Source: Terriglobia bacterium (GTDB taxonomy: Bacteria > Acidobacteriota > Terriglobia > 20CM-2-55-15). Taken from it: DNA of 57,564 nt. This document shows, piece after piece, positions 1-7,538 of the stretch; position 1 is the stretch's first letter, and the number at the start of each line of letters is the position of its first letter. The stretch spans positions 1-57,564 of the forward strand of contig DASXLG010000074.1 in the NCBI GenBank assembly GCA_036496425.1. Reading direction: 5' to 3'. Below the pieces are notes generated by a model that saw only the letters and a list, made by a program, of their open reading frames with translations, ran no database searches and was not told the origin of the DNA. The position numbers were made by a program, and so were the translations under genes.

Positions 1-300
1 ACTGTCGAGGACGATCACGATTCGTTCGTTTTTCCCGGTCAGCGATGGGATCTCCGGCCTCGCGATGGACAGAGCAATCAGCAGCGCAATGGTCACCGTC
101 ACCGCAATCGAGATGATCCTGCGCAGCTTTTCCCACAATGAATGCGACTGCCGCTCGTCCAGGACGCGCCGCCAGAGAATCGATGAAGAAATGAAAACCC
201 GCCGGTGCCTGAGCTTCAGAAAGTACAGCGCGATGATGGTTCCCGCGGTCAATAAGGCAAGCACTGCCGTCTGGAGCGGGGTCAGCGTAAGGAAGTTCAT
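1..300 (-). CDS. BatA-like VWA-domain membrane protein, N-terminal part (truncated by window edge)
   Basis: A reading frame starts with ATG at 300 and runs off the left edge, giving about 100 residues. They begin MNFLTLTPLQTAVLALLTAG, which is a membrane helix, followed by a short basic stretch (LKLRHRR), a second hydrophobic helix and then RIVIVLDS at the edge, the usual start of a von Willebrand A fold with its metal-binding DxS motif. This is the layout of the BatA N-terminal (aerotolerance-type) family. Its ATG overlaps the stop of the DUF58 gene as ATGA, so the two are translationally coupled and belong to one MoxR-type operon. In such operons the VWA membrane protein is thought to act in the periplasm with a MoxR chaperone. 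The C-terminal part is not visible, so BatA or BatB identity cannot be settled. Confidence 0.75.
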   Translation of the reverse strand, partial: MNFLTLTPLQTAVLALLTAGTIIALYFLKLRHRRVFISSSILWRRVLDERQSHSLWEKLRRIISIAVTVTIALLIALSIARPEIPSLTGKNERIVIVLDS

Positions 301-1193
301 TTCAGGAACCTGCCCTGCCGGAAGACCTTCAAAACCAGTTCTTCAAACGGATAGTCCGTGACGGTGCGAACGTAGCCCAGTTGATATTTTCCGCAATACG
401 ACTCGATGGCCTCGCAATGTTTCGCGTACTCCGTCTTATAGGCTGCCAGGAGCGAGGGAGTGACCGTGATTTCGCGGGTCTGATTGCTCTCCGCATCGAC
501 CAGCAGCAGCTCGCCCCGCAGCCTGGGATCGATCTCTTCATGACTGGCGATGTGGAGAACAAAGATGTCGTGACGGAAATGCCGCAGGATATCCAGGGCT
601 CCTTCGAAGCCGTGGCCGTCGAAAAAGTCGGAAATCACGACAGCGAGGCCACGCCTCCGGGTTTCCGTGCAGTACGTCTTGAACGACGCGCGCGCGTCCG
701 TCTGGCCGCCCGCATTGATATCGGTCAGGAAGCGGAAAATTTTGAAAATCCGTCCCTTGCCGCGCTGCGGCGGCAGTTCGGATTTGACGCCGTCCGCAAA
801 TGAGACGACATTGACCCGGTCCAGATTCGCCAGGCCGATGTAACAGAGTGCGGCCGCAATCCGGCGGGCATAATCGATTTTCGCCGGCTCTCCGTAGCTC
901 ATCGACTGGCTGCTGTCGACGAAGAAATAGATCGGCAGGTCTTCTTCTTCCTCGAACAGCTTGAGGATAAGGCGGTTCAGCCGGAGATACGCCTTCCAGT
1001 CGAGATGACGGAAATCATCGCCCGGCACATACGCCCGATAGTCCGCAAACTCCAGTCCCGTGCCACGCCGCCGGGTGCGCCGCTCCGCGCGGAGCTGGCC
1101 GGCGAACAGCCGTTTCGAAATGATATTGAGGTATTCGAGTTTCTTCATGAACTCGTCATCGAACAGCGTGGTTTGTGGGTTTGCGGTGGACAT
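297..1193 (-). CDS. DUF58 domain protein of a MoxR operon
   Basis: A cytoplasmic 298-residue protein without membrane segments. The family signature DYRAYVPGDDFRHLDW lies at residues 51-66, and a VWA-like FVDSSQSM (about 91-98) carries the MIDAS-type DxSxS. The length matches the short, soluble class of DUF58 proteins. These are regularly encoded after a MoxR AAA ATPase and before BatA-type VWA proteins, as here. The biochemical role of the family is unproven; association with protein complex assembly or stress tolerance is inferred from family context. The stop overlaps the start of the downstream VWA gene. A 113-bp gap with an AT-rich inverted repeat separates it from moxR upstream. Confidence 0.9.
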   Translation of the reverse strand: MSTANPQTTLFDDEFMKKLEYLNIISKRLFAGQLRAERRTRRRGTGLEFADYRAYVPGDDFRHLDWKAYLRLNRLILKLFEEEEDLPIYFFVDSSQSMSYGEPAKIDYARRIAAALCYIGLANLDRVNVVSFADGVKSELPPQRGKGRIFKIFRFLTDINAGGQTDARASFKTYCTETRRRGLAVVISDFFDGHGFEGALDILRHFRHDIFVLHIASHEEIDPRLRGELLLVDAESNQTREITVTPSLLAAYKTEYAKHCEAIESYCGKYQLGYVRTVTDYPFEELVLKVFRQGRFLK

Positions 1194-1214
1194 ACTTAAT
1201 ACAGCGGACTACTT

Positions 1215-1302
1215 ATTGGAAATTCGAGATTGAAGGTTGGAAATTGGAGATCTGCGGTACCGAAAATTTCCAATTTCAAACTTCCAATTTGAAATTTCCA
1301 AT
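1215..1302. repeat. AT-rich imperfect inverted repeat between moxR and DUF58
   Basis: The left arm starts ATTGGAAATT at 1215 and the right arm ends AATTTCCAAT at 1302. Between them the arms match imperfectly over about 37 bp and contain several copies of ATTGGA/TCCAAT. The patch is far richer in A+T than its neighbours. It could fold into a long hairpin in the mRNA between two operon genes, or be a remnant of a small dispersed repeat. A similar AT-rich patch lies near 21980-22060. Confidence 0.6.
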
Positions 1303-1306
1303 GGAC

Positions 1307-2299
1307 TTAACTCGGTTCCGGTGTGTTCTCCAATATTCCTTTGATGACGGTGTCCGGGTCGACGCGTTCCGCTTCGCCCTCGAAATTCAGAAGGACGCGA
1401 TGCCGGAGAGCGCCGTAGGCCACGGTGCGGATATCGTCGCAGGAAACGTGCAGCCGGTTATTCAGCAGAGCCCGGATCTTGCCGCCGACGACCAGCGCCT
1501 GAGCGCCTCGTGGACTGGAGCCGTAGCGCACGTATTTCATGGTCAGAGGATGCGCATATGGCGGCTGCGGGTGCGTGGCCATGGTAATGCGGATCGCATA
1601 GTCCTGCACGGGCCGCGCGATCGGAACGGCGCGCACGGTTTTCCGCATTTCCAGGACTTCACCCTGGCCGAGCACGCGGTCGACCTTAGGTTCCTGAACC
1701 TTTGTCGTGCGATTCAAAATGGTGTGAAGGCTGTCGATGGTGGGATAGTCCACCTTGAGCTTCAAAAAGAAGCGGTCAAGCTGCGCTTCAGGCAGCGGGT
1801 ACGTGCCTTCCATTTCCAGAGGATTCTGGGTGGCGAGTACGAAGAACGGAGAATCGAGTTTGTGCGTCGTCTTGCCGACGGTGACACTGCGCTCTTCCAT
1901 CGCTTCAAGCAGCGCCGACTGCGTTTTGGGCGTCGCGCGATTGACTTCATCCGCCAGCACGATGTTGGAAAAAATCGGCCCGGGCTGGAACTCCAGAAAC
2001 TTTTCGCCCATGGCGTTTTCCTGGACGACGTTGGTGCCGGTGATGTCGGCCGGCATGAGGTCCGGCGTGAACTGAATGCGGGAAAACTTGAGATGCATGA
2101 CGTCGCTCAAAGTCGATACGAGCTTCGTCTTGCCGAGTCCCGGAACGCCTTCGAGAAGGACGTGGCCGCCTGCAAGCAGACTCATGATGACGCCATCGAT
2201 GATGTCCCCGGCCCCAACGATGACCTTGGAGACTTCTGTTTTGACGCGATTGAACTGTTCCTGAAACGTGACGACCTGTTGATCGATGGCGGAGCTCAT
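1307..2299 (-). CDS. MoxR-family AAA+ ATPase
   Basis: A 330-residue AAA+ ATPase of the MoxR/RavA class. Walker A is GVPGLGKTK (51-59). Walker B with the sensor segment reads NIVLADEVNRATPKTQSALL, the family hallmark. The C-terminal lid is present and the length is typical. MoxR proteins are ATP-driven chaperones that act with VWA-domain partners; DUF58 and a VWA membrane protein follow in the same direction. The gene begins 12 bp after the stop of the DUF4175-like gene, which supports one operon. A second, divergent MoxR copy lies at 36354-37325. Confidence 0.95.
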   Translation of the reverse strand: MSSAIDQQVVTFQEQFNRVKTEVSKVIVGAGDIIDGVIMSLLAGGHVLLEGVPGLGKTKLVSTLSDVMHLKFSRIQFTPDLMPADITGTNVVQENAMGEKFLEFQPGPIFSNIVLADEVNRATPKTQSALLEAMEERSVTVGKTTHKLDSPFFVLATQNPLEMEGTYPLPEAQLDRFFLKLKVDYPTIDSLHTILNRTTKVQEPKVDRVLGQGEVLEMRKTVRAVPIARPVQDYAIRITMATHPQPPYAHPLTMKYVRYGSSPRGAQALVVGGKIRALLNNRLHVSCDDIRTVAYGALRHRVLLNFEGEAERVDPDTVIKGILENTPEPS

Positions 2300-2311
2300 T
2301 ATTCTTACAAC

Positions 2312-3955
2312 CTACTTCTTCCCGTTTGCTGCGGGCCGGATGGCCTGGAAATAATTTTTGATCAGCGGGCGATACTCCCATGGAATGCGGTCCTGATTCA
2401 GCAAATCTTTTTGCGCGGGGGTCAAATCCGATTTGACGTTCCGGTAATCCAGCATGGAGCGCTCCTGTTTGCTGATTTCCTCGAGCTTTTCCGGCTTCTC
2501 TCCGCCGTCCGACATGCCGTCCACCTTCTCCTGCTTCAATTTGACGTCGAGTTTCGTCGCTGCGCCTTCGCGCGGCGCATCGGCTCCGCCTTTGCCCGAA
2601 GGCATCAATCCGTTGCCATTGCCTCCGCCGGGAACCGGAGCGGCGTTTTGCGAGCCGTCGTTTTGCGCCGTCTGATCGGTGGGTTCGCCTTCGCCGCCAT
2701 CCTGAGCCTGTCCCTGAGCATTCGGGTCGGTCTGGCCAGGCTGCGCCTTCTGGTTCTGCCCGCCCTGAGCTTTGCCGGCCTGCTGCTGTTGGCCTTTGCC
2801 GCCTTTCTGCCCGGCGCTTTGCTGACCGCGTTGTTGGAGCGAATCCTTCAGGTTTTGGAGATCCTGGCTTGCGAGGTTCTTCAGATCCTGGCTTTCGATG
2901 CGTTGTTGCAGTGCTTCCAGTTGCTGCGCGGCCCCGTCCAGACCCTGCTGCGCCGCATCCTGCTGCCCGTTCTTGAGGTTTTCTGCAGCCTGTTTGAGCA
3001 TTTCTGCCAGGTCTTCGAGTCCGGGCCGCGTGTTCTCCGCGGCTTGTTCCAGGCTCTTCTGGATGTCCTTGGTCTGGCCGGCGGTATTCAAGCCAAGCTT
3101 GTCCGCAAGTTTGCGTAATTCGTCGGCGGCAAGGTTCAACTGCTTGTTCTGCATGGCCTGCGCCGCGGGATCGAGCTGCTCCGACTGCGCCAGGTCCTTC
3201 GCCATCTCTTCCAGACCTTCGTTGATGCTGGCCGCGTCGAGGTTGCCTTCCTCCAGCTGATTCTGGATGTTATCGAGCATCTGCGCCGCCTGCTGCGGGT
3301 CGATCTTTCCGTCCTGGAGCTGCTGCACCACGTCCTCGAGCCTCTGTGCGAGATCGCTCTGTTTCAGCTTTTCAGCTTTGTGGATCAATTCTTTCGTCTG
3401 TTTGACGATCGCCGCTTCCTTTTCACTCAACGCGAACGCCGGCGCCGCCTGCAGCGCGAGCCAGTTATGATTGAACGACATCGGAACGAAATTGAGCCCC
3501 ACGAACAGAAGAATCATGGAGGCGGCGATAAAAGAGGTCTTGGGGATATGGCGCGGATACAGAGCGTCGAGCTTGAGGGCCTGCGCATTCCTGGCGGCGC
3601 GATGAACCTGGGCGTCGACCCAATCGGAGGGCCGCGGATTGTTCACAAACCAGAAGGCGGTTTTCAACTCGTCGTGCATGCCCGCCCGGCTATCGGCCGA
3701 AGACGCGGCATCGTTCAATGTGCCTTTCTGGAAAACCCGATAGCCGGCGTAGGCGGCAAAAAGTAGCACGCAGATGCCAACGATGGTGCTGACGGTTACC
3801 CCCGGAAGGGGGTCGAACAGGTCCCAGATTTTCACCAGCAGGAGGATGGCTCCACAGACAAGGGCCCCGAAAGTAAGCTCATTCAAGAGCCGGTTCGCCC
3901 GAATTCGCCTTTCCACCCGCTGAAGCGAGGCGACGATGATTTCCTTATCCGACAT
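2312..3955 (-). CDS. DUF4175-like membrane protein with long coiled coil and Gln/Gly-rich region
   Basis: About 547 residues from the ATG at 3955. A GTG at 3988 in the same frame would add 11 residues. Two membrane helices lie near the N-terminus (roughly 30-80), and a third near 150-170 precedes the sequence LQAAPAFALSEKEAA. Residues about 180-370 are a charged coiled coil with repeated KELIHKAEKLKQS-like heptads. They are followed by a low-complexity Gln/Gly/Asn-rich tract and a conserved C-terminal stretch ending with RPLIKNYFQAIRP. This architecture is typical of the DUF4175-like proteins encoded upstream of MoxR/DUF58/BatA genes. The molecular role is unknown; a periplasmic scaffold tied to the VWA proteins is inference. 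Confidence 0.75.
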   Translation of the reverse strand: MSDKEIIVASLQRVERRIRANRLLNELTFGALVCGAILLLVKIWDLFDPLPGVTVSTIVGICVLLFAAYAGYRVFQKGTLNDAASSADSRAGMHDELKTAFWFVNNPRPSDWVDAQVHRAARNAQALKLDALYPRHIPKTSFIAASMILLFVGLNFVPMSFNHNWLALQAAPAFALSEKEAAIVKQTKELIHKAEKLKQSDLAQRLEDVVQQLQDGKIDPQQAAQMLDNIQNQLEEGNLDAASINEGLEEMAKDLAQSEQLDPAAQAMQNKQLNLAADELRKLADKLGLNTAGQTKDIQKSLEQAAENTRPGLEDLAEMLKQAAENLKNGQQDAAQQGLDGAAQQLEALQQRIESQDLKNLASQDLQNLKDSLQQRGQQSAGQKGGKGQQQQAGKAQGGQNQKAQPGQTDPNAQGQAQDGGEGEPTDQTAQNDGSQNAAPVPGGGNGNGLMPSGKGGADAPREGAATKLDVKLKQEKVDGMSDGGEKPEKLEEISKQERSMLDYRNVKSDLTPAQKDLLNQDRIPWEYRPLIKNYFQAIRPAANGKK

Positions 3956-4058
3956 TGAATGGATAGGCTCTTTCTCTTTCCTAAACACTAAGATCCGGTA
4001 CGCCTACCATACCCCAGGTAGGGCAGTAAGAAAAGACGGAATTGCCGCAGAAAGAAAT

Positions 4059-4083
4059 GGGCGCCGGTGGCAAATCGGCGCCC
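4059..4083. terminator. Short GC-rich hairpin in divergent intergenic region
   Basis: GGGCGCCG at 4059-4066 pairs with CGGCGCCC at 4076-4083 around a 9-base loop. There is no T-run, so it is a stem-loop rather than a classical intrinsic terminator. It sits between two divergent genes, upstream of the short ORF at 4114, so it could equally be part of a 5' leader. Confidence 0.3.
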
Positions 4084-4113
4084 CTCCTAACGGAGAATCT
4101 ACAAGGAGAATCA

Positions 4114-4218
4114 ATGTCGGTATTTGTTGAGCAATCCGGATGCCGGAGAACACTTCTGTCGAATTTCCAGACGGGTGCTTTGTTGCTTGTGGTTCCTCCA
4201 TCTTTGGTTTCTAATTAA
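4114..4218 (+). CDS. 34-residue upstream ORF preceding the DUF4159 gene
   Basis: A short frame starts MSVFVEQSGC and ends at TAA, five bases before the ATG of the DUF4159 gene and in a different frame. It has a strong ribosome binding site (AAGGAG, seven bases upstream), whereas the DUF4159 ATG at 4224 has no recognisable one. This suggests translational coupling, with ribosomes ending here re-initiating at 4224. No family is recognised for the peptide. It may be a leader with no function of its own. Confidence 0.4.
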   Translation: MSVFVEQSGCRRTLLSNFQTGALLLVVPPSLVSN

Positions 4219-4223
4219 CCCAA

Positions 4224-4988
4224 ATGAAAAAGGCGGCGCTCCTCGGGTTCGTTGGAATATTTTTCGGACTCTGTGTGTTTCATTCGCGCCTGTCATCCGA
4301 TGCGCAAGTCCGCGATCCCGAATTCGTCTACGCGCGCGTTCGATATCACATGACTCCCGACGCGATTTTCGTACGCGAGGTGCCCTGGCATCACGACTAT
4401 CCATACAGCGATCAGCAGTTCCCCTCCGTTGTTGCCGAGGTTTCGAGTATCCGAACGTCTTCGATGGCGTACCAGATCGTCGATATCGACAGTCCCGATC
4501 TTTTCAAGTATCCGTTTGCATACCTGTGCGAGCCTGGATATCTGGAGTTGAACGCGAAGGATGTCGTCAACCTGAGAGAGTATCTCGACCGCGGAGGGTT
4601 TCTTCTCATTGATGATATGCGCACCGCGGCGTATTCCCAGCAGACCGGATTCGGACCCGAAGATGATATTCGCCATTTCCAGGCCGAAATGAAGAAGGTC
4701 TATCCGGATCGCACATTTGTCCGGCTTGACCTGTCCGACCCGGTTTTCAATACGTTCTACAAAATCAACTCGCTCGACATGATCGCGCCGTACATTTTCC
4801 CCGGCCAGAGACCGGTCGAGTTTCTGGGGCTGCGGGATCCCCACGGTAATTTGCAGATGGTCATCAACGACAACAATGACATCAGCGAATTCTGGGAATG
4901 GCTGAATGAAGGCCGCCGCTCCCTCCACGACGCTTCCAATTCGCTCGAATTCGGCATCAATTATTTGATGTATTCGTTCACGCACTGA
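4224..4988 (+). CDS. DUF4159 domain exported protein
   Basis: A 254-residue protein with an N-terminal signal sequence (MKKAALLGFVGIFFGLCVFH). The mature part starts FVYARVRYHM and continues through a DYPYSDQQF segment to YPFAYLCEPGYLEL, LREYLDRGGFLLIDDM and a C-terminal EFGINYLMYSFTH, the recognised pattern of DUF4159. These proteins resemble a glutamine-amidotransferase-like fold and often accompany MoxR/DUF58/VWA operons. Here the gene is divergent from such an operon. No catalytic activity is established. The start codon lacks its own ribosome binding site and follows a 34-codon ORF by five bases. A second DUF4159 protein lies at 46898-47704. Confidence 0.85.
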   Translation: MKKAALLGFVGIFFGLCVFHSRLSSDAQVRDPEFVYARVRYHMTPDAIFVREVPWHHDYPYSDQQFPSVVAEVSSIRTSSMAYQIVDIDSPDLFKYPFAYLCEPGYLELNAKDVVNLREYLDRGGFLLIDDMRTAAYSQQTGFGPEDDIRHFQAEMKKVYPDRTFVRLDLSDPVFNTFYKINSLDMIAPYIFPGQRPVEFLGLRDPHGNLQMVINDNNDISEFWEWLNEGRRSLHDASNSLEFGINYLMYSFTH

Positions 4989-5002
4989 GCCGCCCCGAAC
5001 AA

Positions 5003-5917
5003 ATGAAAGTCGTGAAGAGACTCTTCGTGGTGCTGGCCTCGTTGGCGCTGGCGACAGTGGCATCCGCGCAGAGCGCGGACGATTATCGCGGCGGTTGGCG
5101 GACGGAGGCCGGCGATCCCCACGTCTATCAGTTCTCGATCCGCGGCGATCAGGTCCGCGGCGTGTATTGCACGCGCTGCAGCGATGCGACGACGCTTGCG
5201 TTCGTTGACGGAAAGCTGGGAGCAGACGGCATCACCTTCGTGGTGACGCATGTGAAAGCGGACGGCAGTACGGCATATCAGGATCATGCGTCGGCCAGGT
5301 TCGACAAAGGGAACCTCATCATCAGCGGAACCGCCGGCGGTCCGAATGGCGGCAAGTTTCAACGAACCGTAATCAAAGATCCGCGCGGCCCCGATGGACT
5401 TCCGATAGCGGTATCGAGGCTTCCGGCAGGCAACGGCCCCGTGCCCGCGATTGCGCGGGGGGGCGGTGGTGGTGGTGGTGCAGGCGGTGGCGGCGCCGGC
5501 CGCGGAGGCTATGTTCCACCTGCGCCGTGGAAGCAACTCACCCAGACAGATGTCATTGGTGTATGGCTCGGCTTTGGCGTCGGCGTCAACAAGCAGTACT
5601 TCATCATCCGGAAGGTCGGCGGCAACCTGCGCGGCATGGTGTGCGGCCGCTGCGACAATCCGTACACCATGGCGGCGCTGGACGATTTCGTCATTAAAAG
5701 CGACACCATGACCTTTAATATCCTGCACGAGGACTGGGGGCCCGGCTCGCTGCCCTTTCACAATCAGGCTACCGTTCACGTCACGATGAACGAAATGCGC
5801 ATGACCACTCAGCAGGACAACATGTCCGCGCCTGCCCAACCGCCCGGCCCGAACGCCGGGACTTCACTCCTCGGTCCCATATCTATCGAGGCGACCAGAG
5901 GTAACGATTCGCGGTGA
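5003..5917 (+). CDS. Exported protein with two copies of a CxRC domain joined by a Gly-rich linker
   Basis: 304 residues with a signal peptide ([20 protein letters not shown], cleavage near ASAQ). The mature protein has two related halves. The first contains [19 protein letters not shown] and the second [19 protein letters not shown]. In each, a CxRC pair follows a beta-rich segment and precedes a similar strand ending GITFVVTH or [10 protein letters not shown]. The halves are joined by a glycine-rich linker (about residues 152-170). No named family is recognised. The paired cysteines could bind a metal or form a disulfide after export; this is inference. The gene starts 14 bp after the DUF4159 stop and is probably co-transcribed with it. 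Confidence 0.75.
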   Translation: MKVVKRLFVVLASLALATVASAQSADDYRGGWRTEAGDPHVYQFSIRGDQVRGVYCTRCSDATTLAFVDGKLGADGITFVVTHVKADGSTAYQDHASARFDKGNLIISGTAGGPNGGKFQRTVIKDPRGPDGLPIAVSRLPAGNGPVPAIARGGGGGGGAGGGGAGRGGYVPPAPWKQLTQTDVIGVWLGFGVGVNKQYFIIRKVGGNLRGMVCGRCDNPYTMAALDDFVIKSDTMTFNILHEDWGPGSLPFHNQATVHVTMNEMRMTTQQDNMSAPAQPPGPNAGTSLLGPISIEATRGNDSR

Positions 5918-6220
5918 GGCCCTGTAAGCGCGGATTTTCTGGAACGGAGCCAGATCCTGTGTCCGCGCCTCGATCTCCTTCATCGCCAGATCGTGCCGGT
6001 TCTCGATCGGTTGAGGCGCCACTGTCGGTCTCCTGAAGGGGCAGCCGCTCACTCTTGGCAGAATATTCGATATCAGATTCCGGTGCGTCAGCATTGCACC
6101 CTTCGGAACACCGGTGGGACCCGAAGTGTGAATAATGGTGGCAAGTTGGTCCGGATCGACACTCATGGCCGCCCCCTGAAAACGCCTGGACGCGCTGCCT
6201 GCCGTCCCATTTCGAGGACC
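5915..6220 (-). pseudogene. Relic of a long-chain acyl-CoA synthetase (AMP-binding enzyme)
   Basis: The reverse strand at about 6059-6151 encodes [20 protein letters not shown] followed by LTHRNLISN, which is the AMP-binding P-loop region of acyl-CoA synthetases with Pro replacing the second Thr of TSGTTG. About 25 codons later, at 5918-5986, comes [15 protein letters not shown], which matches the extreme C-terminus of the same family. More than 300 residues between them are missing. Upstream of the P-loop the homologous reading ([12 protein letters not shown]) lies in another frame, which suggests a frameshift. The locus is a deletion remnant and cannot make an active enzyme. Confidence 0.7.
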
Positions 6221-6420
6221 GCGTTTACACGCGCCAGAACATCCTTGGCTGAGTTTTTCTTGAAAACCCAGCGTGGCTTTGATCGGTGTCGTCTGTGTCC
6301 TAGCTTTCTCCTTTCTGCGGGCCGCAGCCCGCGATTGAATTCCAGCGAACGGCATCAAGCGCAACATACCGGTTGCGGCCGCTCTGCTGAAGGCGCGATT
6401 CGCTGCTGTTCAGGAAATGC

Positions 6421-6760
6421 CGGAGCAACACTGCTGAATCATTAGCAGTGCTGCTCCGACCGGAATAGCACTGCTAAATCGTTTCCAACGCTGTTCCCGC
6501 GGGAGCAGTGCTGCTCCATCGTTTGCAAGACTGCTCCCACCGGAGCAACACTGCTCAATCGTTTCCAACCCTGGAAACACCACAGCAGGACTGCTGAATC
6601 TACTCCAAGACTGGAGTTCAGGCAGCAGCGCTGCTGATTCAACTCCAACGCTGGAACCGAAACAACAGCACTGTTAATCGAATTCCAGCCTTGGAAGCGC
6701 CGCAGCAGCTCTGCTGAATCGATTCCAGCGCTGGAGTCGCCAGAGCAGCACTGCCGCCTG
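6421..6760. repeat. Tandem array of eight 40-bp units, each with two short palindromes
   Basis: The landmark GCACTGCTGAATC or a close variant ends at 6440, 6480, 6520, 6560, 6600, 6640, 6679 and 6720, a period of 40 bp. Each unit holds one imperfect dyad of the type AGCAGCACTGCT and, about 8 bp later, a second of the type TTCCAACGCTGGAA. The dyad symmetry is kept while individual bases drift, including paired changes on both arms. Because 40 is not a multiple of three, an encoded protein repeat is unlikely. The array is non-coding and lies between the acyl-CoA synthetase relic and a GNAT gene. Confidence 0.85.
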
Positions 6761-7057
6761 ATCCCGCTCAAACGCGACTACGTCGTCGCACCGAATTTGT
6801 TATACGATCAGCCCGGACAAGGAGTAATGGTAGGAATTTTAATGGGGGCCGCGGACGATGATGGGGGTGCGTTTTATGAGCTTCCTCCGCCGTTCATGCA
6901 GGGAACTGCTCGCGGCGATCTCACGGAATCGGGAGGCCGCAGACCAGTTCGCCGGGTTGGATTCGGGCACGGTTCGTTGCGAGGACTTCTTCCGTCCGAC
7001 AATATCGCGCGGATTATGCAGGCAGGCGCGGCGGCCGGCGGTCTCTGATAAAGCAGT
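6761..7057. other. Intergenic region with no supported gene
   Basis: Several small frames exist on both strands, but none has a convincing family signature. The one starting at 6827 has AGGAG only two bases before its ATG. A GC-rich patch precedes the GNAT start. It may contain the GNAT promoter; no clear -35/-10 pair was recognised. Confidence 0.4.
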
Positions 7058-7531
7058 ATGTTTTCTGTGACGTATCGTGAGGCTGACGCCAGGGACGTTG
7101 CTGCCATTGTCCGGTTTCAAATGGAAATGGCCCGGGAAACGGAGGATCTGGAGTTAGATCGCGCAACTGTTACTGGGGGAGTTTGCCGCGTATTTGAGAG
7201 CGGCACGCATGGCCGCTATTTCGTGGCAGAACGTGGGGGCACCGTGATCGCTTGCACTCTGATCACCTACGAATGGAGCGATTGGCGATGCGGAACGGTA
7301 TGGTGGATCCAAAGCGTTTATGTCGTTCCGGAAGAACGCCGGCAAGGTGTTTATGCCGGCCTCTATAGCCACATCAAAGCGATCGCCGAAGCCACTCCGC
7401 GTGTGAAAGGCATCCGGCTGTATGTCGACCGGCGAAACACCCGCGCGCAGACGGTCTACACGCGGTTAGGCATGAACGGCGATCATTACCAGGTGTTCGA
7501 GTGGATGAAGACATCGGAGCAAAAAGACTGA
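7058..7531 (+). CDS. GNAT-family N-acetyltransferase
   Basis: 157 residues with the full GNAT layout. The N-terminus TYREADARDVAAIVRFQ matches strand 1/helix 1. VWWIQSVYVVPEERRQGVY supplies strand 4 and the acetyl-CoA pyrophosphate-binding Q/RxxGxY loop (about residues 87-105). LYVDRRNTRAQTVYTRLGM gives the C-terminal ARxxYxxxGF-like motif. It should transfer an acetyl group from acetyl-CoA to an amine, but the substrate cannot be told. It stands alone between a repeat array and a convergent Uma2 gene, and no resistance or ribosomal neighbour points to a target. Confidence 0.9.
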   Translation: MFSVTYREADARDVAAIVRFQMEMARETEDLELDRATVTGGVCRVFESGTHGRYFVAERGGTVIACTLITYEWSDWRCGTVWWIQSVYVVPEERRQGVYAGLYSHIKAIAEATPRVKGIRLYVDRRNTRAQTVYTRLGMNGDHYQVFEWMKTSEQKD

Positions 7532-7538
7532 AGGATCT

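Noticed and set aside
1175-3118. 647-codon plus-strand frame opposite moxR and the DUF4175-like gene
   Set aside because: It lies antisense to well-supported genes, and its sequence has no domain pattern. It is a product of GC-rich codon bias.
6421-6760. CRISPR array
   Set aside because: Both halves of the 40-bp unit are related between units. There are no identical repeats separated by unique spacers, and no cas gene is in the window.
6442-6771. Protein-coding frame of 109 codons across the repeat array (minus strand)
   Set aside because: The repeat period is not divisible by three, composition is odd (Cys/Trp/Ser-rich) and no ribosome site is seen.
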